Assembly: GCF_900217795.1 (NCBI RefSeq)
Contig: NZ_OBMQ01000005.1
Span: 186,001-250,000, forward strand
Direction of reading: 5' to 3'
DNA: 64,000 nt
Origin: Ureibacillus xyleni
GTDB taxonomy: Bacteria; Bacillota; Bacilli; Bacillales_A; Planococcaceae
Numbering within the stretch: the stretch's first letter is position 1; the number at the start of each line of letters is the position of its first letter. A program made the position numbers and the translations under genes. The notes under the pieces are model-generated. The model had not been told where the DNA came from and did no database searches. It saw only the letters and a program-made list of their open reading frames with translations. Below, piece after piece: positions 24,334-36,873 of the stretch.

Positions 24334-27300
24334 TTGATAGGTCAACTAGTTCAGTACGGACAACACCGCCAGCGTAGAAGCTTTGCGCGTATTAAAGAGG
24401 TGCTGGAGCTTCCGAATCTAATTGAAATTCAAACAGCATCTTACGAGTGGTTCCTTGAAGAAGGATTGCGAGAGATGTTCCGCGACATTTCTCCGATCGA
24501 AGATTTTACAGGTAATCTATCTCTTGAATTCATCGATTATACGTTAGGTGAGCCTAAATATGATGTGGATGAATGCAAAGAGCGTGACGTTACTTATGCT
24601 GCACCATTGCGTGTAAAAGTACGTCTCCATAACAAAGAAACAGACGAAGTAAAAGAGCAAGATGTCTTCATGGGTGATTTCCCTTTGATGACAGAAACTG
24701 GTACGTTCGTAATTAATGGTGCCGAGCGCGTTATTGTATCGCAATTAGTTCGTTCACCGAGCGTTTACTTCCATGATAAAACTGATAAAAACGGTAAAAA
24801 AGGTTTTGGTGCAACAGTTATTCCAAACCGTGGTGCATGGTTAGAGTACGAAACAGATGCAAAAGACGTTGTTTATGTTCGTATCGACCGTACACGTAAA
24901 CTACCTGTTACAGTACTTTTACGTGCATTAGGATTTGGATCTGATGCAGAAATCATTGACATCCTTGGTGACAATGAATACCTACGTAATACGTTGGAAA
25001 AAGATAATACTGATAGTACTGAAAAAGCACTATTAGAAATTTATGAACGTCTACGTCCGGGTGAACCACCTACTGTAGAAAGTGCTAAAAGCTTATTATA
25101 TTCACGTTTCTTCGATGCTAAGCGTTACGATTTAGCAAACGTTGGACGTTATAAAATGAATAAAAAGCTTCATATTAAAAATCGTTTGTTTAACCATACG
25201 ATTGCTGAGACTCTTGTTGACCCAGAAACTGGAGAAATTATCGTTGAAAAAGGTACAACGTTAGATCGTCGTACTTTAGACCGTATCATTCCTTACTTAG
25301 AGAATGGCATCGGATTCCGTACTTTATCACAAGTTGGTGGAGTACTTGAGGATGATGTAACAATACAATCAATTAAAATTTATGCTCCAAATGATGAAGC
25401 TCAAAAAGAAATTAACGTTATTTCAAACGCTTATATTGATGAAGAAGTGAAAAATATTACACCAGCTGATGTAATTGCTTCAATGTCTTATTTCTTTAAC
25501 TTATTATATGGCGTTGGAAATACAGATGATATTGACCATTTAGGAAATCGTCGCTTACGATCTGTCGGCGAATTATTACAAAACCAATTCCGTATTGGTT
25601 TATCTCGTATGGAACGTGTAGTTCGTGAACGTATGTCTATTAACGACACAGCTTCTATCGTTCCTCAACAATTAATTAATATTCGTCCAGTAATTGCATC
25701 GATTAAAGAGTTTTTCGGTAGCTCTCAATTATCACAATTCATGGACCAAACAAACCCATTAGCGGAGTTAACGCACAAACGTCGTCTATCTGCCTTAGGC
25801 CCTGGTGGTTTAACTCGTGAACGCGCTGGTATGGAAGTACGTGACGTTCACTATTCTCACTACGGTCGTATGTGTCCGATTGAGACTCCTGAGGGTCCAA
25901 ACATCGGTTTAATTAACTCATTATCTTCTTATGCAAAAGTTAATAAATTTGGTTTCATTGAAACGCCTTATCGTAAGGTTGATCCTGAAACAGGACGTGT
26001 AACGGAACAAATTGATTACTTAACTGCAGACGAAGAGGATAACTATATTGTTGCACAAGCAAACTCACCATTAAATCCAGATGGTACGTTTGCAAACGAG
26101 GAAGTATTAGGTCGTTTCCGTGGGGATAACACTGTCTTCAAAAAAGAACGTGTAGACTACATGGACGTATCACCTAAACAAGTAGTATCTGCAGCCACTG
26201 CATGTATTCCATTCTTAGAAAACGATGACTCTAACCGTGCTTTAATGGGAGCGAACATGCAACGTCAAGCGGTTCCTCTACTTAATCCAGAAGCACCATT
26301 CGTTGGTACTGGTATGGAACACGTAGACGCTCGTGATTCAGGCGCTGCAGTTGTTAATAAATACCACGGTATTGTTGAACATGTTGAAGCCCGTTCGATT
26401 CATGTTCGTCGTATCGAAGAAATTGATGGAAAAGAAGTTAAAGGTGAATTAGTGAAATATAAACTTCAAAAATTCACTCGTTCAAACCACGGTACTTCAA
26501 TTAACCAACGTCCAATTGTTAAAGTTGGCGATCGCGTAAAACCAAAAGACATTTTAGCTGATGGTCCTTCTATGGAACTTGGTGAACTTGCATTAGGTCG
26601 TAACGTATTAGTTGCCTTCATGACTTGGGAAGGGTTTAACTATGAAGATGCTGTAATTATGAACGAACGTCTTGTAAAAGATGATGTTTATACTTCTGTG
26701 CATATTGAAGAGTATGAATCAGAATCACGTGATACAAAACTGGGACCAGAAGAAATCACTCGCGACATTCCAAACGTTGGGGAAGATGCTCTTCGTAATC
26801 TAGATGATCGTGGTATTATCCGCATCGGTGCTGAAGTTCGTGATGGCGATATTCTAGTAGGGAAAGTAACTCCTAAAGGGGTAACTGAACTTACTGCTGA
26901 GGAACGTCTATTACACGCAATCTTCGGTGAAAAAGCTCGTGAAGTTCGTGATACATCTCTACGTGTACCTCATGGAGCTGGCGGTATTGTTCTTGATGTT
27001 AAAGTCTTCAATCGTGAAGATGGCGACGAATTACCACCAGGTGTTAACCAATTAGTCCGTGTTTATATTGTTCAAAAACGTAAAATTCGCGTTGGGGACA
27101 AAATGGCCGGACGTCATGGTAACAAAGGGGTAATTTCACGTATTTTACCTGAAGAAGATATGCCGTTCATGCCAGACGGAACACCTGTAGACATCATGTT
27201 AAATCCACTAGGCGTACCATCTCGTATGAATATCGGACAAGTATTAGAGCTTCACTTAGGTATGGCAGCTCGTTACTTAGGTATTCATATGGCTACACCA

Positions 27301-27882
27301 GTATTTGATGGAGCCAATGAAGAAGATGTTTGGGAAACGATGGAAGAAGCAGGTATGAACCGTGATGGTAAAACAATTCTGTATGATGGTCGCTCTGGTG
27401 AACCATTTGACAACCGTGTTTCTGTAGGTATCATGTACATGATCAAACTTGCTCACATGGTTGACGATAAACTTCATGCTCGTTCAACTGGACCATATTC
27501 ACTAGTTACTCAACAACCACTTGGAGGTAAAGCTCAATTTGGTGGTCAACGTTTCGGTGAGATGGAGGTTTGGGCACTTGAAGCTTACGGTGCTGCCTAT
27601 ACACTTCAAGAAATTTTAACAATTAAATCCGACGATGTTGTTGGACGTGTTAAAACTTATGAAGCAATTGTTAAAGGTGAAAGCGTACCAGAACCAGGTG
27701 TACCTGAATCTTTCAAAGTATTAATTAAAGAACTTCAATCATTAGGTTTAGACGTGAAGATGCTTACAATCAATGACGAAGAAGTTGAACTTCGTGATCT
27801 TGATGATGAAGATGAACTTCAACCAACTGATGCATTGAACATCTTACCTAAAGAAGAAGACGCTGTAGAAACGATTGAATAA
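24334..27882 (+). CDS. rpoB: DNA-directed RNA polymerase subunit beta
   Basis: Beta is the catalytic-core subunit that forms the active centre with beta'. The 1182 residues align over the whole length with Bacillus beta: [18 protein letters not shown] at the start, the rifampicin pocket with [31 protein letters not shown] (in pieces, wild-type residues throughout), and C-terminal [21 protein letters not shown]. The TTG at 24334 with AGGGGTGAA five bases upstream gives the standard N-terminus; a GTG nine bases earlier overlaps the site. A terminator-like hairpin separates it from rpoC. No resistance-type substitutions are visible in the rif region. Confidence 0.98.
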   Translation: MIGQLVQYGQHRQRRSFARIKEVLELPNLIEIQTASYEWFLEEGLREMFRDISPIEDFTGNLSLEFIDYTLGEPKYDVDECKERDVTYAAPLRVKVRLHNKETDEVKEQDVFMGDFPLMTETGTFVINGAERVIVSQLVRSPSVYFHDKTDKNGKKGFGATVIPNRGAWLEYETDAKDVVYVRIDRTRKLPVTVLLRALGFGSDAEIIDILGDNEYLRNTLEKDNTDSTEKALLEIYERLRPGEPPTVESAKSLLYSRFFDAKRYDLANVGRYKMNKKLHIKNRLFNHTIAETLVDPETGEIIVEKGTTLDRRTLDRIIPYLENGIGFRTLSQVGGVLEDDVTIQSIKIYAPNDEAQKEINVISNAYIDEEVKNITPADVIASMSYFFNLLYGVGNTDDIDHLGNRRLRSVGELLQNQFRIGLSRMERVVRERMSINDTASIVPQQLINIRPVIASIKEFFGSSQLSQFMDQTNPLAELTHKRRLSALGPGGLTRERAGMEVRDVHYSHYGRMCPIETPEGPNIGLINSLSSYAKVNKFGFIETPYRKVDPETGRVTEQIDYLTADEEDNYIVAQANSPLNPDGTFANEEVLGRFRGDNTVFKKERVDYMDVSPKQVVSAATACIPFLENDDSNRALMGANMQRQAVPLLNPEAPFVGTGMEHVDARDSGAAVVNKYHGIVEHVEARSIHVRRIEEIDGKEVKGELVKYKLQKFTRSNHGTSINQRPIVKVGDRVKPKDILADGPSMELGELALGRNVLVAFMTWEGFNYEDAVIMNERLVKDDVYTSVHIEEYESESRDTKLGPEEITRDIPNVGEDALRNLDDRGIIRIGAEVRDGDILVGKVTPKGVTELTAEERLLHAIFGEKAREVRDTSLRVPHGAGGIVLDVKVFNREDGDELPPGVNQLVRVYIVQKRKIRVGDKMAGRHGNKGVISRILPEEDMPFMPDGTPVDIMLNPLGVPSRMNIGQVLELHLGMAARYLGIHMATPVFDGANEEDVWETMEEAGMNRDGKTILYDGRSGEPFDNRVSVGIMYMIKLAHMVDDKLHARSTGPYSLVTQQPLGGKAQFGGQRFGEMEVWALEAYGAAYTLQEILTIKSDDVVGRVKTYEAIVKGESVPEPGVPESFKVLIKELQSLGLDVKMLTINDEEVELRDLDDEDELQPTDALNILPKEEDAVETIE

Positions 27883-27893
27883 TCGGTTAGTAG

Positions 27894-27924
27894 GGGCAGG
27901 GGTAATATACTGCCTGCCCTTTTT
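27894..27924 (+). terminator. Terminator-like hairpin between rpoB and rpoC
   Basis: GGGCAGG and CCTGCCC form a perfect seven-pair stem with a 12-base loop, followed by five T. No promoter with correct geometry follows before rpoC, so rpoC must be reached by read-through; partial termination or RNA processing could set the beta to beta' ratio. Confidence 0.6.
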
Positions 27925-27991
27925 AAATAAACTTTAATTGTTGAGCTTCGGAAAGTCGTTAAAGGACTTATACTAAAGGGAGGTAGGCTCC

Positions 27992-30900
27992 TTGATAGAC
28001 GTTAATGAATTTGAATATATGAAAATTGGTTTAGCTTCACCTGATAAAATTCGTTCTTGGTCATATGGAGAAGTAAAAAAACCTGAAACAATTAACTATC
28101 GTACTTTAAAACCAGAAAAAGATGGTCTGTTCTGTGAACGTATTTTCGGACCAACAAAAGACTGGGAATGCCACTGTGGTAAATACAAACGTGTACGCTA
28201 CAAAGGTGTAGTTTGTGACCGTTGTGGTGTTGAGGTAACACGTGCAAAAGTTCGTCGTGAACGTATGGGTCATATTGAACTAGCTGCTCCTGTATCTCAT
28301 ATATGGTACTTTAAAGGTATTCCAAGTCGTATGGGATTAATCCTAGATATGTCTCCGCGTGCATTAGAAGAAGTAATTTATTTTGCTTCTTATGTTGTAA
28401 TTGACTCTGGTGAATCTTCATTAGAAAAGAAACAATTACTATCTGAAAAAGAATACCGTGCATATCGCGAAAAATTTGGCAATGGCTTCGAAGCATCTAT
28501 GGGTGCAGAAGCAATTAAAAAACTTCTAGAGCAAATTGATCTAGAAGATGAAACTGTATCATTAAAAGAAGAGCTTAAAACCGCACAAGGCCAACGCCGC
28601 ACACGTGCGATTAAACGATTAGAAGTAATTGAATCATTCCGTAACTCAGGTAACAAACCAGAGTGGATGATTTTAGATGTACTGCCAGTTATCCCACCAG
28701 AGCTTCGTCCAATGGTGCAGTTAGATGGTGGACGTTTTGCTACTTCGGACTTAAACGATTTATATCGTCGTGTTATTAACCGTAACAACCGTTTAAAACG
28801 TTTACTTGACCTTGGTGCACCAAGCATTATCGTCCAAAACGAAAAACGTATGTTACAAGAAGCAGTAGATGCATTAATTGATAATGGTCGTCGTGGTCGT
28901 CCTGTTACTGGTCCGGGTAACCGCCCATTAAAATCGTTATCACATATGTTAAAAGGGAAACAAGGTCGTTTCCGTCAAAACTTACTAGGGAAACGTGTAG
29001 ACTATTCTGGACGTTCCGTTATCGTAGTAGGTCCAAACTTAAAAATGTACCAATGTGGTCTTCCGAAAGAAATGGCAATCGAGTTATTCAAGCCTTTCGT
29101 TATGAAAGAACTTGTTGAACGTGGTTTAGCTCATAACATTAAAAGTGCAAAACGTAAAATTGAACGTTTACACAATGAAGTTTGGGACGTTTTAGAAGAC
29201 GTAATTCGTGAACACCCAGTTTTATTAAACCGTGCACCGACATTACACCGTCTTGGTATCCAAGCATTCGAACCAACACTAGTAGAAGGCCGTGCGATTC
29301 GTCTTCACCCGTTAGTATGTACAGCATATAACGCTGACTTCGATGGTGACCAAATGGCGGTCCATGTACCATTATCTGCTGAAGCACAAGCTGAAGCACG
29401 TCTACTTATGTTAGCAGCACAAAACATCCTTAACCCAAAAGATGGTAAACCTGTTGTTACGCCATCTCAAGATATGGTTTTAGGAAACTATTATTTAACT
29501 TTAGAACGTGCGGGCGCACGTGGAGAAGGTTCAATTTTCTATGGCACAAATGAAGTATTAATTGCATATCAAAACGGGAAAGTGCATTTACACACTCGTA
29601 TTGCAATTAAAGCAAGTTCATTAAATAACCCAACGTTTACAGAAGAACAAAATAATAAATTCTTACTAACTACAGTAGGTAAGGTAATTTTCAACGAAAT
29701 TTTACCAGAATCATTCCCGTACATTAATGAACCTACTACTACAAATTTAGAAAAAGAAACACCAGAAAAATATTTCGCATCGTTAACAATCGATGAAGAA
29801 ACGTTACAACAACTAGAACAATCAGATGACTATAGAAATGCAGAAGAGAATGTGAAAATTGAGCTTCAACGCCAAGAAGTGTTGAAAAAGCACTTTGAAA
29901 ACGTGAAACCAATTAGCCCATTCCGTAAAAAGTTCTTGGGGCAAATCATTGCAGAAGTATTTAAACGATTCCACATTACGGAAACTTCAAAAATGCTTGA
30001 CCGTATGAAAGATTTAGGTTTCAAATACTCTACAAAAGCAGGTATTACAGTTGCTATTTCCGACATCGTTGTATTACCTGAGAAAAATGAAATTCTAGAA
30101 GAAGCGCAGAAAAAAGTAGACAAAGTAATGGTTCAATTCCGCCGTGGTTTAATTACGGAAGAAGAACGTTATGACCGTGTAATCTCAAGTTGGTCTGCTG
30201 CAAAAGATGAAATCCAAGGCAAACTAATGGACTCTTTACCAGATACAAACCCAATCTTCATGATGAGTGACTCTGGTGCCCGTGGTAACGCATCAAACTT
30301 CACTCAGTTAGCAGGTATGCGTGGGTTAATGGCCAACCCGGCTGGTCGAATTATCGAACTTCCAATTAAATCTTCATTCCGTGAAGGTTTAACGGTATTA
30401 GAATACTTCATCTCTACTCATGGTGCTCGTAAAGGTTTAGCCGATACTGCGTTAAAAACTGCTGACTCAGGTTATTTAACTCGTCGTTTAGTTGACGTTG
30501 CACAAGATGTTATCGTTCGTGAAGACGATTGTGGTACGGATCGCGGTTTAACAATTGGTGCCTTAATGGAAGGTACTGAAGTAATCGAAACATTAGAAGA
30601 GCGTATTGTTGGTCGTCATACTAAGAAAACAATCCGTCATCCAGAAACTGGCGAGGTTATTTTAAATCGTGATGACTTAATCACTCAAGATGCTGCACGT
30701 TTAATTGAAGATGCAGGTATCAATGAAGTGACAATTCGTTCTGCATTCACATGTAATACAAAACATGGTGTATGTAAAAAATGTTATGGTATCAACTTAG
30801 CAACAGGTGAAGAGGTTGAAGTTGGGGAAGCGGTAGGAATTATCGCTGCTCAATCAATCGGAGAGCCTGGAACGCAATTAACAATGCGTACATTCCATAC

Positions 30901-31681
30901 TGGTGGGGTTGCTGGTAACGATATCACACAAGGTCTTCCACGTATCCAAGAGATTTTCGAATCACGTAATCCTAAAGGTCAAGCGGTTATCTCTGAAATT
31001 TCAGGGGTAGTTTCTGAAATTGAGGAAATTCGTGAAGGATTAAAAGAATTGACAATTCAAGGTGAAATCGAAACACGTAAGTACCAAGCGCCATACAATG
31101 CTCGCTTGAAAGTACAATTAGGTGATAGTATTAAACCTGGTCAAATTCTAACAGAAGGTTCAATCGATCCAAAACAATTATTGAAAGTTAAAGACGTAGC
31201 TACTGTACAAGAGTACTTACTAAAAGAGGTACAAAAAGTATATCGTATGCAAGGGGTAGAAATTGGCGATAAACATATCGAAGTAATGGTACGTCAAATG
31301 TTACGTAAAGTTCGTGTTATTGAAGCGGGCGATACGGAACTATTACCTGGTTCATTACTTGATATTCATCAATTTACAGATGCAAACAAAGAAGCAATTG
31401 TTAATGGGAAGATCCCTGCAACATGCCGACCTGTTATCCTTGGTATTACAAAAGCGTCGCTTGAAACAGAATCGTTCTTATCTGCTGCATCATTCCAAGA
31501 AACGACACGTGTGTTAACGGATGCTGCAATTAAAGGTAAACGCGATGAACTTCTAGGTCTGAAAGAAAACGTAATTATCGGTAAACTAGTTCCTGCTGGT
31601 ACTGGTATGCAACGTTATCGACAAATTCAAATCGAAGAAGACCCAATGGATTTAAGTGAAGACTTCGCTTCAGTAGAATAA
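27992..31681 (+). CDS. rpoC: DNA-directed RNA polymerase subunit beta'
   Basis: The 1229-residue beta' subunit carries the N-terminal zinc site ([19 protein letters not shown], about 60-78), the lid and rudder region with the [17 protein letters not shown] helix, the catalytic NADFDGDQM (about 449-457) binding magnesium, the trigger loop region [11 protein letters not shown], and a second zinc site ([17 protein letters not shown]). The start is TTG, preceded by AAAGGGAGGT at eight bases, as in Bacillus where this family reads M-[LI]-DVN-x-FEYM. The segment around residues 590-640 is slightly longer and more acidic than in Bacillus subtilis. An imperfect hairpin downstream likely ends the transcript. 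Confidence 0.98.
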   Translation: MIDVNEFEYMKIGLASPDKIRSWSYGEVKKPETINYRTLKPEKDGLFCERIFGPTKDWECHCGKYKRVRYKGVVCDRCGVEVTRAKVRRERMGHIELAAPVSHIWYFKGIPSRMGLILDMSPRALEEVIYFASYVVIDSGESSLEKKQLLSEKEYRAYREKFGNGFEASMGAEAIKKLLEQIDLEDETVSLKEELKTAQGQRRTRAIKRLEVIESFRNSGNKPEWMILDVLPVIPPELRPMVQLDGGRFATSDLNDLYRRVINRNNRLKRLLDLGAPSIIVQNEKRMLQEAVDALIDNGRRGRPVTGPGNRPLKSLSHMLKGKQGRFRQNLLGKRVDYSGRSVIVVGPNLKMYQCGLPKEMAIELFKPFVMKELVERGLAHNIKSAKRKIERLHNEVWDVLEDVIREHPVLLNRAPTLHRLGIQAFEPTLVEGRAIRLHPLVCTAYNADFDGDQMAVHVPLSAEAQAEARLLMLAAQNILNPKDGKPVVTPSQDMVLGNYYLTLERAGARGEGSIFYGTNEVLIAYQNGKVHLHTRIAIKASSLNNPTFTEEQNNKFLLTTVGKVIFNEILPESFPYINEPTTTNLEKETPEKYFASLTIDEETLQQLEQSDDYRNAEENVKIELQRQEVLKKHFENVKPISPFRKKFLGQIIAEVFKRFHITETSKMLDRMKDLGFKYSTKAGITVAISDIVVLPEKNEILEEAQKKVDKVMVQFRRGLITEEERYDRVISSWSAAKDEIQGKLMDSLPDTNPIFMMSDSGARGNASNFTQLAGMRGLMANPAGRIIELPIKSSFREGLTVLEYFISTHGARKGLADTALKTADSGYLTRRLVDVAQDVIVREDDCGTDRGLTIGALMEGTEVIETLEERIVGRHTKKTIRHPETGEVILNRDDLITQDAARLIEDAGINEVTIRSAFTCNTKHGVCKKCYGINLATGEEVEVGEAVGIIAAQSIGEPGTQLTMRTFHTGGVAGNDITQGLPRIQEIFESRNPKGQAVISEISGVVSEIEEIREGLKELTIQGEIETRKYQAPYNARLKVQLGDSIKPGQILTEGSIDPKQLLKVKDVATVQEYLLKEVQKVYRMQGVEIGDKHIEVMVRQMLRKVRVIEAGDTELLPGSLLDIHQFTDANKEAIVNGKIPATCRPVILGITKASLETESFLSAASFQETTRVLTDAAIKGKRDELLGLKENVIIGKLVPAGTGMQRYRQIQIEEDPMDLSEDFASVE

Positions 31682-31691
31682 TTATTATTAT

Positions 31692-31728
31692 AAATTTCTC
31701 GAGAGAATTAATATCTCTCGGGGAATTT
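31692..31728 (+). terminator. Hairpin after rpoC, probable terminator
   Basis: A 15-pair stem (AAATTTCTCGAGAGA with TCTCTCGGGGAATTT, two G-T pairs) has a seven-base loop. The T run is only three bases inside the stem end, so termination strength is uncertain; a strong promoter follows twelve bases later. Confidence 0.5.
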
Positions 31729-31740
31729 AATAAAAAATAT

Positions 31741-31769
31741 TTGACAGTTTAAATTGATAATGTTAATAT
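31741..31769 (+). promoter_or_regulatory. Sigma-A promoter of the str operon
   Basis: A perfect TTGACA and TAATAT with a 17-base spacer, upstream of rplGB-rpsL-rpsG-fusA-tuf. Confidence 0.8.
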
Positions 31770-31814
31770 ACTTAAGGTTGATAGTTAACTGTCTGTACTT
31801 CGGAGGATATGAAA

Positions 31815-32066
31815 ATGTCTTATGATAAAGTTAAACAGGCTAGTAAAACAATCATAGGTACAAAGCAAGCAGTGAAAGCAATCCGTGCTGGTCAAGTGAA
31901 AGAGCTTTTTGTAGCGCTTGATGCAGACAGTTGGGTAACCGATCCAGTGATTGTTCTTGCAAAAGAAGTCGGCGTACCAGTGAGTCTCGTCGAGTCGAAA
32001 AAAGAACTTGGCAAAGCTTGTGGTATTCATGTTGGTGCTGCGATTGTTGCAATCGCTGCAAGTTAG
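31815..32066 (+). CDS. rplGB: L7Ae-family ribosomal protein (YbxF, L7AE-like)
   Basis: This 83-residue L7Ae/L30e-fold protein binds kink-turn RNA; the Bacillus YbxF paralogue is ribosome-associated. Visible family features are the [24 protein letters not shown] start and the hydrophobic [19 protein letters not shown] loop that contacts kink-turns. The ATG at 31815 is eight bases from GGAGG; an ATG six bases earlier is too close to that site. First gene of the str operon, directly before rpsL as in Bacillus subtilis. Confidence 0.93.
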   Translation: MSYDKVKQASKTIIGTKQAVKAIRAGQVKELFVALDADSWVTDPVIVLAKEVGVPVSLVESKKELGKACGIHVGAAIVAIAAS

Positions 32067-32165
32067 TTTTTGTGTGACTAAACACAAAGACTTTGTTTTT
32101 ACCCAAAAAATGAACCACCTGGATGTGTGGTATTAACAAGGAATAAATGAAGGGAGGAAAAACCG

Positions 32166-32585
32166 ATGCCTACAATTAACCAATTGGTACGTAAGCCTCG
32201 TCAATCCAAAGTAACGAAATCAAATTCACCTGCGTTAAACAAGGGATATAACAGCTTTAAAAAATCTTTAACAAATGTTAATTCCCCACAAAAACGTGGA
32301 GTTTGTACTCGTGTAGGTACAATGACACCTAAGAAACCAAACTCAGCGTTACGTAAATACGCTCGTGTACGCTTAACTAACCAAATCGAAGTTACAGCTT
32401 ACATTCCTGGTGAAGGTCACAACTTACAAGAACACAGCGTAGTATTAATCCGCGGTGGACGTGTAAAAGACTTACCAGGGGTACGTTACCATATCGTACG
32501 TGGTGCTCTTGATACTGCTGGTGTAAACGGCCGTATGCAATCACGTTCTCTATACGGTACAAAACGTCCTAAAGAGAAAAAATAA
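32166..32585 (+). CDS. rpsL: 30S ribosomal protein S12
   Basis: S12 sits at the decoding centre and affects accuracy. The 139 residues are full length: [12 protein letters not shown] at the start, [17 protein letters not shown] and [15 protein letters not shown], the two segments where streptomycin-resistance changes occur. Both key lysines are present, so the sequence is wild type there. AGGGAGG precedes the ATG. Confidence 0.98.
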   Translation: MPTINQLVRKPRQSKVTKSNSPALNKGYNSFKKSLTNVNSPQKRGVCTRVGTMTPKKPNSALRKYARVRLTNQIEVTAYIPGEGHNLQEHSVVLIRGGRVKDLPGVRYHIVRGALDTAGVNGRMQSRSLYGTKRPKEKK

Positions 32586-32732
32586 TTCTACTTTCGCAAA
32601 AAGCTAAAGAAAAAATCAGAGACCTTTTGAATGGTGATCTTCATGCTAGCAAACATTCAAGAGTACATGATAATTTCGAACTTGCAACTTGCATACTTAA
32701 AATAGTTAATATTTTTGAAAGGAGGAAAACAC

Positions 32733-33203
32733 ATGCCTCGTAAAGGTCCTGTTTCCAAACGTGACGTGTTACCAGATCCAATTTATAATTCAAAACTTGT
32801 AACTCGTTTAATCAATAAAATGATGATTGATGGTAAAAGAGGTACTTCTGAAAAGATTTTATACGGTGCGTTCGAATTAGTAAAAGAACGTTCTGGTAAA
32901 GAGCCTTTAGAAGTATTCGAAGCTGCATTAAATAACGTAATGCCAGTTCTTGAAGTACGCGCTCGTCGTGTTGGTGGTTCTAACTACCAAGTACCGGTTG
33001 AAGTTCGTCCAGAACGTCGTATTACTTTAGGTCTTCGTTATTTAGTTAACTATTCTCGTCTTCGTGGTGAAAAAACTATGGAAGAGCGTTTAGCTAACGA
33101 AATCTTAGACGCATCAAACAACACTGGTGCTTCAGTTAAGAAACGTGAAGATATGCACAAAATGGCAGAAGCTAACAAAGCGTTTGCTCACTATCGTTGG
33201 TAA
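32733..33203 (+). CDS. rpsG: 30S ribosomal protein S7
   Basis: S7 nucleates assembly of the 30S head and contacts E-site tRNA and mRNA. The 156-residue protein has [20 protein letters not shown] at the start, the beta-hairpin [16 protein letters not shown] and the C-terminal helix [13 protein letters not shown]. The ATG at 32733 has AAAGGAGG at proper distance; an earlier ATG adds six residues without family support. In many bacteria S7 represses the str operon; the 147-base gap upstream may hold such a site, but I cannot define it. Confidence 0.97.
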   Translation: MPRKGPVSKRDVLPDPIYNSKLVTRLINKMMIDGKRGTSEKILYGAFELVKERSGKEPLEVFEAALNNVMPVLEVRARRVGGSNYQVPVEVRPERRITLGLRYLVNYSRLRGEKTMEERLANEILDASNNTGASVKKREDMHKMAEANKAFAHYRW

Positions 33204-33209
33204 TTTAAA

Positions 33210-33238
33210 CTACGTGCTAGCGGCAAGCTAGTACGTAG
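33210..33238 (+). promoter_or_regulatory. Long hairpin between rpsG and fusA
   Basis: CTACGTGCTAGC and GCTAGTACGTAG form a 12-pair stem (one G-T) around a five-base loop, flanked by TTTAAA on both sides that can extend it. There is no T run. It may protect or process the mRNA between S7 and EF-G. Confidence 0.55.
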
Positions 33239-33296
33239 ATTTAAATATATATTTCAACAACTAGTCTATACCCAATATGGAAGGAGAAAATTTCCT

Positions 33297-35372
33297 ATGA
33301 AACGCGAATTCTCATTAGAGAATACACGTAATATTGGGATCATGGCTCACATTGATGCTGGTAAAACAACAACAACTGAGCGTATCCTTTATTACACTGG
33401 TAAGATTCACAAAATCGGTGAAACTCACGAAGGTGCCTCTCAAATGGACTGGATGGAGCAAGAACAAGAACGTGGTATTACAATCACTTCTGCTGCGACA
33501 ACAGCTCAATGGAAAGGTAACCGCGTAAATATCATCGACACACCAGGACACGTAGACTTCACAGTAGAGGTTGAACGTTCATTACGTGTACTTGACGGAG
33601 CAGTAACAGTACTTGATGCTCAATCTGGTGTTGAGCCACAAACTGAAACTGTATGGCGCCAAGCTACAACTTATGGTGTTCCACGTATCGTATTTGTTAA
33701 CAAAATGGATAAAATCGGTGCAGATTTCTTATATTCTGTAGGAACTCTACATGATCGTTTACAAGCAAATGCTCACCCAATTCAACTACCAATCGGTGCT
33801 GAAGATCAATTCGAAGCAATTATCGATTTAGTTGAAATGAAAGCTATCTTCTACGGAAACGACCTTGGTACTGATATCCAAGAGCGTGAAATTCCTGAAG
33901 AATATAAAGCACAAGCAGAAGAATACCGTGAAAAGTTAATTGAAGCAGTTGCTGAGCTAGATGAAGAATTAATGGAGAAATACTTTGCTGGTGAAGAAAT
34001 CACTATCGAAGAATTAAAAGCTGGTATCCGTAAAGCTACTCTATCTGTACAATTCTACCCAGTTATTTGTGGTACTGCATTCAAAAACAAAGGTGTTCAA
34101 TTAATGCTTGATGCTGTAATTGACTATCTACCAGCACCAACTGACGTAGAAGCAATTAAAGGTGTTAATGACGAAGGTGAAGAAGTAGAAAAACATGCTA
34201 GCGATGAAGAACCATTCGCTGCACTTGCTTTCAAAGTTATGACTGACCCTTACGTTGGTAAATTAACATTCTTCCGTGTGTACTCTGGTGTTTTAGAATC
34301 AGGTTCATACGTACAAAACTCTACAAAAGGTAAACGTGAACGTGTAGGTCGTATTCTACAAATGCATGCAAACTCTCGTGAAGAAATTTCAAAAGTATTC
34401 GCTGGGGATATCGCTGCTGCTGTAGGTCTTAAAGATACTACTACTGGTGACACTCTTTGTGATGAAAAACATCATGTTATTTTAGAGTCAATGGAATTCC
34501 CAGAACCAGTTATCTCATTATCTGTAGAACCAAAATCAAAAGCTGACCAAGACAAAATGGGACAAGCTCTTGCAAAATTACAAGAAGAAGACCCAACTTT
34601 CCGTGCGCATACTGACCAAGAAACTGGCCAAACAATCATCTCAGGTATGGGTGAACTTCACCTTGATATCTTAGTTGATCGTATGAAACGTGAATTTAAA
34701 GTTGAATGTAATGTAGGTGCTCCTCAAGTTTCTTACCGTGAAACTTTCCGTGGGTCTGCTCAAGTTCAAGGTAAATTCACTCGTCAATCTGGTGGACGTG
34801 GACAATATGGTGACGTTTGGATCGAATTCTCTCCGAACGAAGAAGGTAAAGGTTTCGAATTTGAAAACGCAATCGTTGGTGGGGTTGTACCGCGTGAATA
34901 TATCCCAGCTGTTGAGGCAGGTCTTCGTGACTCACTTGACCGTGGTGTAATTGCTGGTTTCCCATTAATCGACATCAAAGCGAAATTATTCGATGGTTCA
35001 TACCATGATGTTGACTCAAACGAAATGGCATTCAAAATCGCTGCTTCTATGGCTCTTAAAGCTGCGGCATCAAAATGTAGCCCTGTTCTTTTAGAACCTG
35101 TAATGAAAGTAGAAGTAGTAATCCCAGAAGAATACCTTGGAGATATCATGGGTAACATCACTTCTCGCCGTGGTCGCGTAGAAGGTATGGAAGCACGTGG
35201 TAACGCACAAGTTGTTCGTGCAATGGTTCCACTTTCTGAAATGTTCGGATATGCAACTACATTACGTTCTGCAACACAAGGTCGTGGTGTGTTCTCAATG
35301 GTATTCGATCACTACGAAGAAGTACCAAAATCAATTGCAGATGATATCATTAAAAAAAATAAAGGTGAATAA
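33297..35372 (+). CDS. fusA: Elongation factor G
   Basis: EF-G is the GTPase that drives translocation. The 691 residues include the G1 loop [15 protein letters not shown] (about 17-31), the [10 protein letters not shown] switch I, DTPGHVDF (G3), NKMDK (G4) and [10 protein letters not shown] in domain III; domain IV has the [10 protein letters not shown] and [12 protein letters not shown] segments reaching the decoding site. Length and order are normal for the single housekeeping EF-G. AAGGAGAAAATTTCCT leads to the ATG. It lies in the str operon between rpsG and tuf. Confidence 0.98.
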   Translation: MKREFSLENTRNIGIMAHIDAGKTTTTERILYYTGKIHKIGETHEGASQMDWMEQEQERGITITSAATTAQWKGNRVNIIDTPGHVDFTVEVERSLRVLDGAVTVLDAQSGVEPQTETVWRQATTYGVPRIVFVNKMDKIGADFLYSVGTLHDRLQANAHPIQLPIGAEDQFEAIIDLVEMKAIFYGNDLGTDIQEREIPEEYKAQAEEYREKLIEAVAELDEELMEKYFAGEEITIEELKAGIRKATLSVQFYPVICGTAFKNKGVQLMLDAVIDYLPAPTDVEAIKGVNDEGEEVEKHASDEEPFAALAFKVMTDPYVGKLTFFRVYSGVLESGSYVQNSTKGKRERVGRILQMHANSREEISKVFAGDIAAAVGLKDTTTGDTLCDEKHHVILESMEFPEPVISLSVEPKSKADQDKMGQALAKLQEEDPTFRAHTDQETGQTIISGMGELHLDILVDRMKREFKVECNVGAPQVSYRETFRGSAQVQGKFTRQSGGRGQYGDVWIEFSPNEEGKGFEFENAIVGGVVPREYIPAVEAGLRDSLDRGVIAGFPLIDIKAKLFDGSYHDVDSNEMAFKIAASMALKAAASKCSPVLLEPVMKVEVVIPEEYLGDIMGNITSRRGRVEGMEARGNAQVVRAMVPLSEMFGYATTLRSATQGRGVFSMVFDHYEEVPKSIADDIIKKNKGE

Positions 35373-35422
35373 TTGAAATTTCATCTTGCTTCAAGTATAA
35401 ATAATTTGTAAGCTATGATTGA

Positions 35423-35448
35423 CTGGCTGCGAAGGGCCCTCCAGCCAG
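35423..35448 (+). promoter_or_regulatory. Hairpin in the fusA-tuf gap
   Basis: CTGGCTG and CAGCCAG pair perfectly; the 12-base interior contains a GGGCCC palindrome and can form further pairs (GA.GGG with CTC). No T run follows. Likely a structured leader element of tuf; function unknown. Confidence 0.45.
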
Positions 35449-35503
35449 CAGTTATAACATATAAAACTAAAAAATTAAACACATATTTAGGAGGCTAACT
35501 CTA

Positions 35504-36691
35504 ATGGCTAAAGAAAAATTTGACCGTTCGAAAACGCATGCTAACGTTGGTACAATTGGACACGTTGACCATGGTAAAACTACATTAACTGCTGCAATCG
35601 CTACAGTTCTTGCTAAAAAAATGGGTGGGGAAGCAAAATCATACGCTGATATCGATAACGCTCCAGAAGAAAAAGAGCGTGGAATCACAATCAACACTTC
35701 TCACGTAGAATATGAAACTGCTACTCGTCACTATGCACACGTTGACTGCCCAGGACATGCTGACTACGTTAAAAACATGATCACTGGTGCTGCTCAAATG
35801 GACGGCGGTATCTTAGTAGTATCTGCTGCTGACGGCCCAATGCCACAAACTCGTGAGCACATCTTATTATCACGTCAAGTAGGTGTACCTTACTTAGTAG
35901 TATTCTTAAACAAATGTGATATGGTTGATGACGAAGAATTATTAGAATTAGTAGAAATGGAAGTACGTGACTTACTTTCTGAATACGATTTCCCAGGTGA
36001 CGATGTTCCTGTAATCAAAGGTTCTGCTTTAAAAGCTCTTGAAGGTGAACCAGAATGGGAAGAAAAAATCGTTGAGTTAATGGACGCTGTTGACAGCTAT
36101 ATCCCAACTCCAGAACGTCAAACTGACAAACCATTCATGATGCCAGTAGAGGACGTATTCTCTATCACTGGTCGTGGTACAGTTGCAACTGGTCGTGTAG
36201 AACGCGGACAAGTTAAAGTTGGTGACGTTGTAGAGATCGTTGGTATCGTTGAAGAGCCAAAATCAACAACCGTAACTGGTGTAGAAATGTTCCGTAAATT
36301 ATTAGACTATGCTGAAGCTGGTGACAACATTGGTGCATTACTTCGTGGGGTTGCTCGTGAAGAAATCCAACGTGGACAAGTATTAGCTAAACCAGGCTCA
36401 ATCACTCCACACACTACTTTCAAAGCAGAAGTTTACGTTTTATCAAAAGAAGAGGGTGGCCGTCATACTCCATTCTTCTCTAACTACCGTCCTCAGTTCT
36501 ACTTCCGTACAACTGACGTAACTGGTGTTATCAACTTACCAGAAGGCGTAGAAATGGTTATGCCTGGCGACAACATCGAAATGAACGTAGAATTAATTTC
36601 TCCAATCGCTCTTGAAGAAGGTACAAAATTCTCTATCCGTGAGGGTGGCCGTACTGTAGGAGCTGGAGTAGTAGCTTCTATCCAAAAATAA
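35504..36691 (+). CDS. tuf: Elongation factor Tu
   Basis: EF-Tu brings aminoacyl-tRNA to the ribosome as a GTP complex. The 395 residues include [14 protein letters not shown] (about 19-32), the effector region [35 protein letters not shown] and the C-terminal domains ending in [18 protein letters not shown] precedes the ATG by ten bases. Last gene of the str operon, closed by a strong terminator. Only one tuf copy is visible in this window. Confidence 0.99.
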   Translation: MAKEKFDRSKTHANVGTIGHVDHGKTTLTAAIATVLAKKMGGEAKSYADIDNAPEEKERGITINTSHVEYETATRHYAHVDCPGHADYVKNMITGAAQMDGGILVVSAADGPMPQTREHILLSRQVGVPYLVVFLNKCDMVDDEELLELVEMEVRDLLSEYDFPGDDVPVIKGSALKALEGEPEWEEKIVELMDAVDSYIPTPERQTDKPFMMPVEDVFSITGRGTVATGRVERGQVKVGDVVEIVGIVEEPKSTTVTGVEMFRKLLDYAEAGDNIGALLRGVAREEIQRGQVLAKPGSITPHTTFKAEVYVLSKEEGGRHTPFFSNYRPQFYFRTTDVTGVINLPEGVEMVMPGDNIEMNVELISPIALEEGTKFSIREGGRTVGAGVVASIQK

Positions 36692-36709
36692 TTTTAGTTA
36701 AACGCTTTA

Positions 36710-36747
36710 AACATCTTGCGGGGACGCCTGCAAGATGTTTTTTTTTT
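36710..36747 (+). terminator. Strong intrinsic terminator after tuf
   Basis: AACATCTTGC and GCAAGATGTT form a perfect ten-pair stem with a ten-base loop and a run of about nine or ten T. Confidence 0.92.
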
Positions 36748-36844
36748 GAATTGAGATAGCCTCTTAAGACAAGATCTATCTTTGGGATTCATCTTGTGCA
36801 TGTACTATAGCTAAAATGAATAATAAATATTCGAATTATGTATT

Positions 36845-36873
36845 TTATTTATAGAGCTTTATTCTATTATAAT
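36845..36873 (+). promoter_or_regulatory. Probable promoter of the malate synthase gene
   Basis: A perfect TATAAT at 36868 lies 17 bases after a poor -35 (TTATTT). Upstream an inverted repeat ACAAGAT..ATCTTGT (about 36770-36797) could be a regulator site. Weak -35 suggests an activator may be needed. Confidence 0.4.

Noticed and set aside
25700-25820. Possible rifampicin-resistance substitutions in rpoB
   Set aside because: The segment reads as the standard Bacillus sequence at all positions I could compare from memory.
27941-27974. TTGAGC..TATACT upstream of rpoC as a promoter
   Set aside because: The spacer is 22 bases and the start point would fall in the Shine-Dalgarno sequence.
32280-32500. 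Possible streptomycin-resistance substitutions in rpsL
   Set aside because: Both conserved lysine segments are wild type.
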